Positions 1 to 6,020 of a stretch of DNA of 7,436 bases are shown piece by piece. The stretch spans positions 1-7,436 of the forward strand of contig CALJRU010000074.1 in the NCBI GenBank assembly GCA_937976375.1. The letters are read 5' to 3'. This DNA is from an uncultured Peptococcaceae bacterium (GTDB lineage Bacteria > Bacillota > Peptococcia > Peptococcales > Peptococcaceae). Under the pieces are notes generated by a model, which was given only the letters and a program-made list of their open reading frames with translations, was not told the origin of the DNA and did no database searches. Positions within the stretch are counted from its first letter, which is position 1; every line of letters starts with the position of its first letter. The position numbers and the translations under genes are program-made.

Positions 1-5
1 TGAGA

Positions 6-41
6 AAACCCTATTTTGGCAAAAATGCCAAAATAGGGTTT
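6..41. terminator. Strong hairpin, probable bidirectional terminator at the left edge
   Basis: A perfect 16-bp inverted repeat (6-21 with 26-41) closes on an AAAA loop, with three G:C pairs near the base and GGC/GCC near the loop. The outer A/T pairs give a short T run on each strand, TTTAT on plus and TTTTCT on minus. This suits the end of a gene lying off the left edge and facing this window, or a back-up stop for the leftward permease transcript. The T tails are short, so terminator is an inference from the stem. Confidence 0.6.
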
Positions 42-53
42 ATCTACAGTCTG

Positions 54-81
54 AAGCGATTCCTTTTTCAAGGAATCGCTT
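54..81. repeat. Perfect 12-bp inverted repeat (stem-loop)
   Basis: Positions 54-65 pair perfectly with 70-81 around a 4-nt loop. Neither strand has a clear T run after the stem, so it is not a canonical intrinsic terminator. It sits between two terminator-like hairpins at 6-41 and 82-125, downstream of the leftward permease gene. It may stabilise an mRNA 3' end or be part of a tandem termination region. Confidence 0.6.
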
Positions 82-125
82 AAAAGAAAAAATCCCTGCT
101 GCTTCCATTGAACAGCAGGGATTTT
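82..125 (-). terminator. Rho-independent terminator of the APC permease gene
   Basis: Positions 89-101 and 113-125 form a perfect 13-bp stem with an 11-nt loop and a CCCTGCTG core. Read on the minus strand, the stem is followed directly by TTTTTTCTTTT (82-92, partly within the stem base). It lies about 40 nt beyond the stop codon of the leftward permease, the usual place for its transcription end. Confidence 0.88.
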
Positions 126-165
126 GAGGAGAAATACGGGATTAAAACCGTAAATTTCAAGATGA

Positions 166-1590
166 TCAATCGTTGTTCTTTTCGTTTGCTGCAGCGATTT
201 CAGCAACTTTTTCCTGCAAAGCGGTGGAGCTATAGTAAGTTTTACGCTTAACAAGGAAGAAGATACCGCCAAGTACGAGCCAAATGATAAGGCAGATCCA
301 AGCCTGAAGGCTGAGGAAACCAGGGGAGAATGGCAGAACGAGCAGGCAAATGAAGAAGATTGCGAAGCAGAGGCCGATGAAGGAAATCACGGACTGTTTC
401 TTATCACCTGCGCGGCGAGAAAGAACAAATGCAGATGCCGTTGTGTAAGTGAAGCCCATGTCTGCACCGACAGCGGTCATATCAACGAGCCAGCTGAGCA
501 CCTGACGACCAAAGAATGGTGCGATAGCAGCCAGAACCATCATAAATACGATACCGAAACGTGGTACTTTGTGAACTGGGTCCAGTTTGCCGAATGCAGA
601 TGGAATAGCTTCTGCAACTGCCATGGAGTAAAGCAGACGGCTACCTGCAAGGTAGAATGCATTCAAACCAGAAATAATACCGCAAAGCATTGCAATGGCC
701 AAGAGAATCAAACCAATGGTACCGATAAGCTGTTCGATAGCAGCCCCAGTTGGCCAATCGCTGTATTCTACAATGAAGGTTTCCCATGGTGCCACAACTG
801 CAGTAGCGATGTTTGCGATCATGTACATGAGTGCAGCAACGGAGATAGAAGAAATCAAAAGTGCTTTTGTCTTTTTGTTCGAGAATGAATATTCTTCTGA
901 AGCCTGTGGAATGCAGTCAAAACCTACATAAGCCCATGGCGCCAAAGAAGCAACGGCGAAGATGGAAGCAATTGCAGATTTATCAGGTGCAAAAAATGGC
1001 TTCAGATTATCCCAATGTACACCATGAATCAAAACAGCTGCAGCGATGATCAACATTGCACCAACGAGACCAACAGCAACAGCAGTCTGGAACCAACCAG
1101 CTGCTTCAACACCGCGCATGTTGACGATACCAACGATAACGATGGCTGCAACAGCAACGATCAATTCACCGGCGTACACCGTCCAGCCAGCAACTTCATA
1201 AAGCGGCCATTTTTGCAGTGGCCCAGGAATCAGATAACGGGCAACCAGACCAACGGCTGTACCGTTCATAGGAATCAGCGCCCAATATGCGATGGAAATA
1301 AACCACCCGCAAAGGAAGGCATGAGTTTTACCAAAAGCTGTGTCGGCATATACGAATTCACCGCCGGCTACCGGGTATTTGCTGATGAGATAACTATAAC
1401 TGAAACTGATAATGACGATCATCGCAGCCCCGAGAATCAGACCGATGGTGGCACCGATAGGACCAGCATCTGGCAGAAGCTGGTTACCTGGCATAACGAA
1501 GCAGCCCCAACCAATCATGGCGCCAAGAGCAAGCCCCCATACGCCTAAAGGACTTAATTTTTTCTCAAATTGTACATCTTGCTGAGACAT
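166..1590 (-). CDS. APC-family amino-acid permease (12 TM)
   Basis: This 474-aa integral inner-membrane protein is a secondary transporter of the amino acid-polyamine-organocation (APC) superfamily. About twelve hydrophobic segments are visible, roughly at residues 14-35, 45-70, 88-120, 138-157, 165-190, 205-225, 243-267, 285-312, 345-360, 364-391, 400-420 and 428-447. TM1 carries the glycine-rich substrate-binding break GAMIGWG (23-29). TM6 has the WAYVGFD segment (219-225), followed by an acidic SEE, and TM8 runs into the family-typical GSRLLYSMA (316-324). Short charged ends are predicted to be cytoplasmic. The start is set by AAAGGAGAG (1598-1606 on the minus strand), 7 nt before ATG. It is monocistronic, with its own terminator at 82-125. 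Length and architecture match typical APC members (450-500 aa). The substrate cannot be read from the sequence: an amino acid or amine, by proton symport or antiport, is the family expectation. Confidence 0.92.
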   Translation of the reverse strand: MSQQDVQFEKKLSPLGVWGLALGAMIGWGCFVMPGNQLLPDAGPIGATIGLILGAAMIVIISFSYSYLISKYPVAGGEFVYADTAFGKTHAFLCGWFISIAYWALIPMNGTAVGLVARYLIPGPLQKWPLYEVAGWTVYAGELIVAVAAIVIVGIVNMRGVEAAGWFQTAVAVGLVGAMLIIAAAVLIHGVHWDNLKPFFAPDKSAIASIFAVASLAPWAYVGFDCIPQASEEYSFSNKKTKALLISSISVAALMYMIANIATAVVAPWETFIVEYSDWPTGAAIEQLIGTIGLILLAIAMLCGIISGLNAFYLAGSRLLYSMAVAEAIPSAFGKLDPVHKVPRFGIVFMMVLAAIAPFFGRQVLSWLVDMTAVGADMGFTYTTASAFVLSRRAGDKKQSVISFIGLCFAIFFICLLVLPFSPGFLSLQAWICLIIWLVLGGIFFLVKRKTYYSSTALQEKVAEIAAANEKNND

Positions 1591-1656
1591 AGATTTTCTC
1601 TCCTTTACTGTTTACTAATAAAAATTAAATTTTTTCTATAATTTTTCGTCCTTTCT

Positions 1657-1703
1657 GCAGTAGAAACCTTTTACCTTACAAATCAGCGTCAAAAATCTAC
1701 TGC
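1657..1703. repeat. 8-bp inverted repeat in the permease leader
   Basis: GCAGTAGA (1657-1664) and TCTACTGC (1696-1703) are exact reverse complements separated by 31 nt. If the permease is transcribed from the promoter near 1740, both arms lie in its untranslated leader and could form the base of a stem enclosing an internal loop. I do not recognise a known riboswitch or T-box signature here. The pairing could be fortuitous. Confidence 0.35.
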
Positions 1704-1739
1704 GAATTTTACCGCCATTTGTTACTGTAAGTTGGGTGA

Positions 1740-1768
1740 ATTATAATCAAAATTTCAAGACTTTTCTA
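1740..1768 (-). promoter_or_regulatory. Candidate sigma-A promoter of the APC permease
   Basis: On the minus strand a perfect -10 TATAAT (1745-1740) lies 17 nt from a weak -35 TAGAAA (1768-1763, 4 of 6 consensus). Transcription would start near 1733 and give a leader of about 140 nt. A small inverted repeat AAGACT/AGTCTT (1757-1762 with 1768-1773) overlaps the -35 and could be an operator. The -10 and spacing are good, while the weak -35 lowers confidence. Confidence 0.5.
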
Positions 1769-1798
1769 GTCTTTTATTCAAGCATATTTTTTCATTTT

Positions 1799-1825
1799 TT
1801 ACTGCATTGCAATAAAATGCTGTAA
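1799..1825. promoter_or_regulatory. Imperfect dyad, possible operator upstream of the permease promoter
   Basis: TTACTGCATT (1799-1808) and AATGCTGTAA (1816-1825) form an inverted repeat with 9 of 10 positions paired and a 7-nt centre. It lies about 30 bp upstream of the proposed permease -35. A shorter dyad, TTACTGTAA (1722-1730), just downstream of the proposed start point, shares the outer TTAC/GTAA halves. That suggests two sites for one regulator. The regulator is unknown and the AT-rich setting makes chance dyads likely. Confidence 0.35.
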
Positions 1826-2047
1826 TATTCTAATCAATTAAATAGCAAACCAGTGATTTTTTTATTCTTTTAATAATCATGCGAACAAACATTTCATAAC
1901 ATTTTCTTTTTATACCAAAGCACCATTCATTTATATAATCAATTATTTCCAGGGCTAATTATTCATAATATTTTATATATTGATCGGTGATTCCTATGAC
2001 CGACTTTATATATACCTGCCAAAACCCTATCACTATCGTTCTTTTTC

Positions 2048-2077
2048 TTGTACAACAGGCTATTAGCAAGGTATACT
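2048..2077 (+). promoter_or_regulatory. Probable promoter of the unknown-DUF523-ferredoxin operon
   Basis: The -10 TATACT (2072-2077, 5 of 6) lies 18 nt after TTGTAC (2048-2053), a partial -35. A start near 2084 would leave a leader of about 40 nt containing a small dyad, CAGG-CGTA-CCTG (2087-2098), then AAGGA and the ATG at 2125. The position of this promoter is one reason to prefer the 2125 start over the longer in-frame GTG at 1987. Confidence 0.55.
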
Positions 2078-2124
2078 ATAGAAAGGCAGGCGTACCTGTC
2101 AATGAAACCAAAGGACGGATCATT

Positions 2125-2481
2125 ATGATCATCTACAGTGAACATGGCAAAGCACTCGGTGCTACACGACGCTCACCCTGCGGCTGTATGACGCAGCTTG
2201 TGGTACAGGCGGAGCCTTGGCGAACGATGCTTGCCAATATGCTGGTCGATTATGCATTAAACGCACCTTTCAGTGAAGCCAATACCTATCGTCTTGACCG
2301 CGATGACGATAACAATCGTTGGCTGGTTAAAGCAACCAGTGCACTTGAAAATGGGCTCTGGGTGGATATTGCTGAAGTTCGTGAAAACGAAGCAGGGCTG
2401 CCAACATTAAGCCTTCTGCGCATTCGCCCAAACTACACTGGAAGGAGGAGACGGCCTCATGAACGACGACAAGCAAACTAA
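2125..2481 (+). CDS. Unrecognised 118-aa protein, first gene of a DUF523/ferredoxin operon
   Basis: I do not recognise this protein. It is small and probably soluble, with no signal peptide or membrane segment. Visible features are a PCGC motif (18-21, cysteines 19 and 21), a helical-looking stretch (about 30-48), an acidic DRDDDNN patch (58-64), a W/G-rich middle (NRWLVKATSALENGLWVDIAEV, seen as 64-85) that looks like beta strands, and a basic tail with four arginines (107-110). The tail is encoded by the same bases as the ribosome binding site and start of the next gene. The start is ATG 2125 with AAGGA at 2111-2115. A GTG at 1987 in frame would add 46 residues but crosses the proposed promoter. 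It overlaps the DUF523 start by 23 nt, implying translational coupling and a related role. The two close cysteines could bind metal or be redox active, which is only a suggestion. Confidence 0.75.
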   Translation: MIIYSEHGKALGATRRSPCGCMTQLVVQAEPWRTMLANMLVDYALNAPFSEANTYRLDRDDDNNRWLVKATSALENGLWVDIAEVRENEAGLPTLSLLRIRPNYTGRRRRPHERRQAN

Positions 2482-2932
2482 GAAAAATCCCACCATGGTA
2501 TTGGTGAGCGCTTGTCTGTTGGGCGTGGCCTGTCGTTATGACGGTGAGTCAAAACCCAACGAACGCATACTTTCATACAATCGCCAGTTTTCCTTTATCC
2601 CCTTCTGTCCGGAAACCTATGGCGGGCTGACCACGCCCCGTGTTCCGGCAGAAATCCAGCCCGACGGTCGTGTCATCAATGCAGAAGGAAAAGACGTCAG
2701 CGCCGCTTATCAAACTGGCGCTGAACAAGCGGTCACCCTTTGCCACGATTTTCACATCCGTTATGCCATTCTCAAAAGCCGCAGCCCTGCCTGCGGACCG
2801 GAAAATTCCTACGACGGCACCTTTACCCACACATTGGTTCAACGTCCAGGCTGCACCGCCAAAGCTTTAATGGATGCCGGTGTCACCGTTTTTTCCGACG
2901 AGAATTTTGACGAAACATCCATCCAAGAATAG
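2459..2932 (+). CDS. DUF523 family protein (YbbK / TudS-like)
   Basis: This 157-aa cytosolic protein has the full DUF523 signature: VSACLLGVACRYDG (16-29), CPE with GGLTTPRVPAEI (50-66), and the ILKSRSPACG motif (104-113) followed by a YDGTF motif. It has cysteines at 19, 25, 50, 95, 112 and 132, and those at 19, 25, 50 and 112 fall in the conserved motifs. The best studied relative, the thiouracil desulfidase TudS, holds a [4Fe-4S] cluster on three cysteines and removes sulfur from 2-thiouracil. Whether this member does the same is not shown. Length is usual for the stand-alone domain. A strong AAGGAGGAG (2442-2450) lies 8 nt before ATG 2459. It overlaps the upstream gene and is followed 25 nt later by a ferredoxin, consistent with an Fe-S-related role for the operon. 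Confidence 0.9.
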   Translation: MNDDKQTKKNPTMVLVSACLLGVACRYDGESKPNERILSYNRQFSFIPFCPETYGGLTTPRVPAEIQPDGRVINAEGKDVSAAYQTGAEQAVTLCHDFHIRYAILKSRSPACGPENSYDGTFTHTLVQRPGCTAKALMDAGVTVFSDENFDETSIQE

Positions 2933-2957
2933 ATCCCAACGAAAAGGAGTGATATTT

Positions 2958-3149
2958 ATGTACGTTGTCATCGATGAAAGCGCTTGCGTTGGCTGCGGCA
3001 GCTGCGAAGCACTCTGCCCAGACGTTTTCGCTATGAACGATCGCGGCACCGCTGAAGCCATCGCCGAAGCAACCGACGCCAACATGGCCGATGTCAAAGA
3101 AGCCATGAACATGTGCCCAATGAAATGCATTCACTGGGACGAAGATTGA
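2958..3149 (+). CDS. Small [4Fe-4S] ferredoxin (63 aa)
   Basis: This is a cytosolic low-potential electron carrier. Cysteines at 10, 13 and 16 (ACVGCGSCEALCP) plus C53 of the C-terminal MCP motif form the classical ligand set of a single [4Fe-4S] cluster. C20 and C57 (CPMKCI) are left over. Related monocluster ferredoxins often have an extra cysteine pair as a disulfide, but C57 is not in the usual place for that. The protein is acidic with many D/E residues, as expected for a ferredoxin, and about 60 aa is typical for the monocluster type. The start is ATG 2958, with AAAAGGAG (2942-2949) in front. A longer in-frame start at 2874 would fall inside the DUF523 gene and is not needed. As last gene of the operon it may serve the DUF523 protein or general metabolism. 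Confidence 0.92.
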   Translation: MYVVIDESACVGCGSCEALCPDVFAMNDRGTAEAIAEATDANMADVKEAMNMCPMKCIHWDED

Positions 3150-3160
3150 TTGATTTGCAT

Positions 3161-3194
3161 AAAAAAGCCGTGTTCGTAAGAACACGGCTTTTTT
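3161..3194. terminator. Bidirectional intrinsic terminator between ferredoxin and lon
   Basis: A perfect 15-bp stem (3161-3175 with 3180-3194) closes on a GTAA tetraloop, with a GCCGTGTTC core flanked by six A on one side and six T on the other. Each strand therefore ends in a T run. It lies 11 nt after the ferredoxin stop and 2 nt after the lon stop (on the minus strand), so it serves both converging genes. Confidence 0.95.
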
Positions 3195-3196
3195 AT

Positions 3197-5497
3197 TTAT
3201 ACTTCTATAACAGCATCGTCCTTTTCCATGATCCCAACTTGTTCCAATACATCACGCACTTCTTCAACTGGGATAATGGTAAGTCCCGCTTTGATCTCTT
3301 CATCGATGTCAGCGAGGTCACGTTCATTTTCTTTTGGTATGAACACGGTGGTAATGCCAGCACGCTGAGCTGCCATGAGTTTTTCTGGCAGACCGCCAAT
3401 AGCAGTGACTGCGCCACGCAGAGAAACTTCGCCTGTCATGGCATAATATGGCGCTACAGCCCGGCCAGTCACAAGAGAAGCTATGGCCGTCGTCAAAGTA
3501 ATACCAGCAGATGGACCATCTTTTGGCACGGCACCTTCCGGCACATGAATATGGAGATCGCATTTTTCAACATCTTCCCATTCTGCAGGAAACATCGCCT
3601 TTACCAAGCTCATTGCCAGATAGGCCGATTCTTTCATGACATCCCCCAATTTACCAGTAAGCAGGAGCTTACCGCTGCCTTTGGTAAAGAGGGTTTCAAT
3701 AAAGAGAATCTCACCGCCTGCTTGTGTCCAGGCCAGGCCGGTTACCACACCAGGTTTTTTCTCAGACAAAATATGGTCATGCAGGATTGGCTGCATATCG
3801 AGCCAGCTGCGCAGATCTTCTGGCTGTACGGTAAACGGTGGTTCTTCCTGTTTGGCAAGTTTTACCGCTGCCTGACGGCAAAGAGTATCAATGCGTTTGC
3901 GTAAACCACGCACACCTGATTCCATGGTGTAGTCATCGATAAGCGCACGCAGCGTGTCATCAGGAATCACCAGCGCATCTTCCGGCACACCATTTTGTTC
4001 ATACGAAGCTGCAAGAAGATGTTCCTTTGCAATGGCGAGCTTGTCGTTAACGGTATAACCGTTGAAATTGATGATTTCCATACGGTTTAACAGCGGTGCC
4101 GGAATGGTTTCAGTCGTATTGGCGGTGCAGACAAAGAACACATCCGAAAGATCGAATGGCACATTCAGATAATGATCGACAAAATTGCTGTTTTGCTCAG
4201 GATCGAGCACTTCAAGCAATGCACTGGCTGGATCGCCATTATAGGATGAAGACAATTTGTCCACTTCATCGAGCACCATCACCGGATTTGAAACACCTGC
4301 TTTATGAATACCATCAATAATGCGGCCAGCCATGGCGCCAATATAGGTGCGGCGATGCCCACGAATGTCTGCTTCATCGCGCACCCCGCCAAGGCTTACA
4401 CGCACATACTCACGTCCAAGCGCACGAGCAATGCTCTGTCCAACTGACGTTTTGCCAGTGCCCGGAGGCCCCACAAAAAGAAGAATCGACCCTGCTTGTT
4501 TTTTGCGCAGCGCCATAACAGCAATTTGTTCAATGACACGGGTTTTGACTTTCTTTAAGCCATAGTGATCTTCATTGAGAATGGTTTCTGCAGCAGCCAC
4601 ATCAATGTCACCAGCTTCTTCCTTCTGCCATGGCAGCGACAGCAAATACTCCATATAGTCATAGAGCAGAGCATATTCATTGCCAGTGCCGTTTTCTCTT
4701 GCCAAGCGGTTCAGCACCTTATTGGCTTCAGCACGAGCTTGTTCATTGAGTGGCAAATCTTCAATAGCCTTGGCAAAACGTTCCAAATCTGACGCTTCTT
4801 CCGGATGCATCTCATCCAGCTTTTGCTGCAGCACATCAATCTGACGGCGCAGCGCCTGCTCCCGCATATTTTGTTCGTACTCTTCACGCTGCAGTTCCAT
4901 GGCTTCAGCACTGGCACGTGCCACCTCGATAAACGCATAAATGATCTGCTCGATAGCTTCCATGCGCCCACGTTCACTGTTATAAGTCAATACTTCATAA
5001 CGTTTTTCATTATCTGCCGCCAGCCATGGTGACAACGAAACGCCGGCTTCTTCAATAGTATGGAAGTTTTCAATCATCGGCATCGCTTGTTTGCCCCAGT
5101 CATGCTCCTTGGCAAAATCACTGAGTGCTTCCTTAATGGCACGCAAGCGTGCTTGTCGTTCTTCTTCGCCAACATCACGCACATCATAGAGTGGTGTGGT
5201 TTCTACTTTTAACGTAGCATCATCGGCGACGGTGACTGCATCGATTTGCAAACGTTCATTGGTGCGAATGGTCACGAATCCATCCTGAGAAATGGTACTC
5301 ACATAACCACCCACGCCAATTTCATAGAAATCATCAGCAGTGTAAGCATAGCGCGGCTTCTGTTCTTTTGCCACCAACAGCACCACATCCTCGTGGATGG
5401 CTGCCGGCGCAAGTGCAAATTCTTCAAACTCCTCGCCGCGGACATACATATTCACCCCCGGCACCATGAGAACATCATATAATGGTAATACAAACAT
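3197..5497 (-). CDS. lon: ATP-dependent protease LonA (EC 3.4.21.53)
   Basis: This 766-aa cytosolic AAA+ serine protease degrades misfolded and regulatory proteins as a hexamer. The order is: N-terminal substrate-binding domain (about 1-195), coiled-coil linker (about 195-300), AAA+ module (about 300-570) and C-terminal protease domain (about 575-766). Walker A is GPPGTGKT (343-350), Walker B is VMVLDE (406-411), sensor 1 is N460, the arginine finger is probably R472, and GLRKR near 531-535 fits sensor 2. The protease dyad is S663 in KDGPSAG and K706 in GGLPEK, 43 residues apart as in E. coli Lon (679/722). The N-domain starts MFVLPLYDVLMVPG, somewhat unlike the usual LPLRDVVVFP. The start at 5497 is chosen because AAGGAG (5512-5507, minus) sits 9 nt upstream. 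The open frame runs on to 5665 but crosses the promoter and CIRCE-like site. It is monocistronic, convergent with the ferredoxin, and probably heat-shock controlled. Confidence 0.97.
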   Translation of the reverse strand: MFVLPLYDVLMVPGVNMYVRGEEFEEFALAPAAIHEDVVLLVAKEQKPRYAYTADDFYEIGVGGYVSTISQDGFVTIRTNERLQIDAVTVADDATLKVETTPLYDVRDVGEEERQARLRAIKEALSDFAKEHDWGKQAMPMIENFHTIEEAGVSLSPWLAADNEKRYEVLTYNSERGRMEAIEQIIYAFIEVARASAEAMELQREEYEQNMREQALRRQIDVLQQKLDEMHPEEASDLERFAKAIEDLPLNEQARAEANKVLNRLARENGTGNEYALLYDYMEYLLSLPWQKEEAGDIDVAAAETILNEDHYGLKKVKTRVIEQIAVMALRKKQAGSILLFVGPPGTGKTSVGQSIARALGREYVRVSLGGVRDEADIRGHRRTYIGAMAGRIIDGIHKAGVSNPVMVLDEVDKLSSSYNGDPASALLEVLDPEQNSNFVDHYLNVPFDLSDVFFVCTANTTETIPAPLLNRMEIINFNGYTVNDKLAIAKEHLLAASYEQNGVPEDALVIPDDTLRALIDDYTMESGVRGLRKRIDTLCRQAAVKLAKQEEPPFTVQPEDLRSWLDMQPILHDHILSEKKPGVVTGLAWTQAGGEILFIETLFTKGSGKLLLTGKLGDVMKESAYLAMSLVKAMFPAEWEDVEKCDLHIHVPEGAVPKDGPSAGITLTTAIASLVTGRAVAPYYAMTGEVSLRGAVTAIGGLPEKLMAAQRAGITTVFIPKENERDLADIDEEIKAGLTIIPVEEVRDVLEQVGIMEKDDAVIEV

Positions 5498-5517
5498 CTG
5501 ACAAAACTCCTTCTTTA

Positions 5518-5544
5518 TTAGCCAATTAGCTTTTTGAGTGCTAA
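5518..5544 (-). promoter_or_regulatory. CIRCE-like operator (HrcA site) in the lon leader
   Basis: In the direction of lon transcription the half TTAGCACTC is perfect (9 of 9). It is followed by exactly 9 nt and then ATTGGCTAA, which keeps GCTAA of the second CIRCE half GAGTGCTAA. In all, 14 of 18 consensus positions match with exact spacing. It lies between the proposed transcription start (about 5575) and the ribosome binding site (5507-5512), the usual location for HrcA operators. The decayed half makes the strength of control uncertain. Confidence 0.72.
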
Positions 5545-5568
5545 GACCATGCAAAAATAAAAACCCTC

Positions 5569-5594
5569 GTTGTCGCTTGCTATAATATGACAAC
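5569..5594. promoter_or_regulatory. Dyad flanking the lon -10 region
   Basis: GTTGTC (5569-5574) and GACAAC (5589-5594) are exact reverse complements 14 nt apart. They bracket the proposed lon -10 (5582-5587) and start point. A protein bound here would block initiation. The regulator is unknown; this is additional to the CIRCE-like element. Confidence 0.35.
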
Positions 5595-5611
5595 AATAGG
5601 CATCTCTTCAA
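5582..5611 (-). promoter_or_regulatory. Candidate sigma-A promoter of lon
   Basis: On the minus strand TTGAAG (5611-5606, 4 of 6) and TATTAT (5587-5582, 5 of 6) are separated by 18 nt. The predicted start near 5575 gives a leader of about 78 nt that contains the CIRCE-like operator. Confidence 0.6.
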
Positions 5612-5614
5612 TAA

Positions 5615-5627
5615 TACTATGATAGTA
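5615..5627. repeat. Perfect 13-bp palindrome upstream of the lon -35
   Basis: TACTAT-G-ATAGTA is a perfect 6+1+6 palindrome ending 3 bp upstream of the proposed lon -35. It is placed where an activator or repressor could bind. No known consensus is recognised. Confidence 0.35.
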
Positions 5628-5767
5628 GCACGACGATTTTCTTCTGTCAATGATGGATCATGCAATTCTTGACCGTTGTTTCCAAAAACATTCAGTTGGC
5701 ATTCTCCAACAAATTTTTTTCACCTGCACGACAAACAATCATTGTGAAGTTATATATTTTTAATTTT

Positions 5768-5785
5768 CTGTGTTCTTATTCACAA
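5768..5785. promoter_or_regulatory. Possible Rex-type redox operator
   Basis: CTGTGTT-CTTA-TTCACAA matches 11 of the 14 fixed positions of the Rex consensus known from low-GC Gram-positives (TTGTGAA-N4-TTCACAA), with a perfect right half. A separate TTGTGAA half lies at 5742-5748. Rex senses NADH/NAD+ and often controls alcohol dehydrogenases. The site is about 240 bp upstream of the dehydrogenase -35, which is far for direct repression. Confidence 0.3.
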
Positions 5786-6020
5786 AGCAAATAGAACTTA
5801 TTAAAGAATTATCCGTCTTTATAATATTTTCATTTGTATAGTTCACATTTTAGTGCGAGTTATTTTCTGCGCCAAATATGCTGAAATAAAACGAAACCAC
5901 ATTTTTGTGGACAAACATCCACTGTACGCAAACCTATTCTATGTAACGAAATAATATACACTTTGCCCGTTTTCGCACAACAATAATTTTTTTCATAAAT
6001 TTTCGCTAGCGCCTGATGCA

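Larger units (their letters stand above)
1591..2124. other. Divergent intergenic control region, permease / unknown-DUF523-ferredoxin operon
   Basis: This AT-rich stretch of about 530 nt contains no gene I can support. It holds the permease ribosome binding site and a probable leader of about 140 nt, a candidate leftward promoter (1740-1768), several dyads (1657-1703, 1722-1730, 1757-1773, 1799-1825) and the rightward promoter (2048-2077). An open frame with a GTG start at 1987 runs in phase into the 118-aa gene, but it crosses that promoter and has no good ribosome binding site. It is therefore treated as non-coding up to 2124. Confidence 0.75.

Noticed and set aside
1..125. Possible CRISPR or repeat array from consecutive palindromes
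   Set aside because: The three hairpins differ in sequence and there is no repeat-spacer periodicity.
1015..1548. 177-aa open frame on the plus strand opposite the permease
   Set aside because: Rich in N, T and Q with no recognisable motif; it is the antisense shadow of a hydrophobic transmembrane gene and has no promoter or ribosome binding site.
3113..3904. 263-aa open frame on the plus strand opposite the lon 3' end
   Set aside because: It starts inside the ferredoxin gene, crosses the shared terminator and has a composition typical of an antisense shadow of lon.
5498..5665. 56-codon N-terminal extension of lon
   Set aside because: It covers the promoter, CIRCE-like element and ribosome binding site, and Lon proteins begin near the MFVLPLYDV segment.
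5695..5720. Small hairpin GTTGG/CCAAC followed by seven T, terminator-like on the plus strand
   Set aside because: The stem has only 5 bp and no plus-strand gene precedes it, so it is probably chance in AT-rich DNA.
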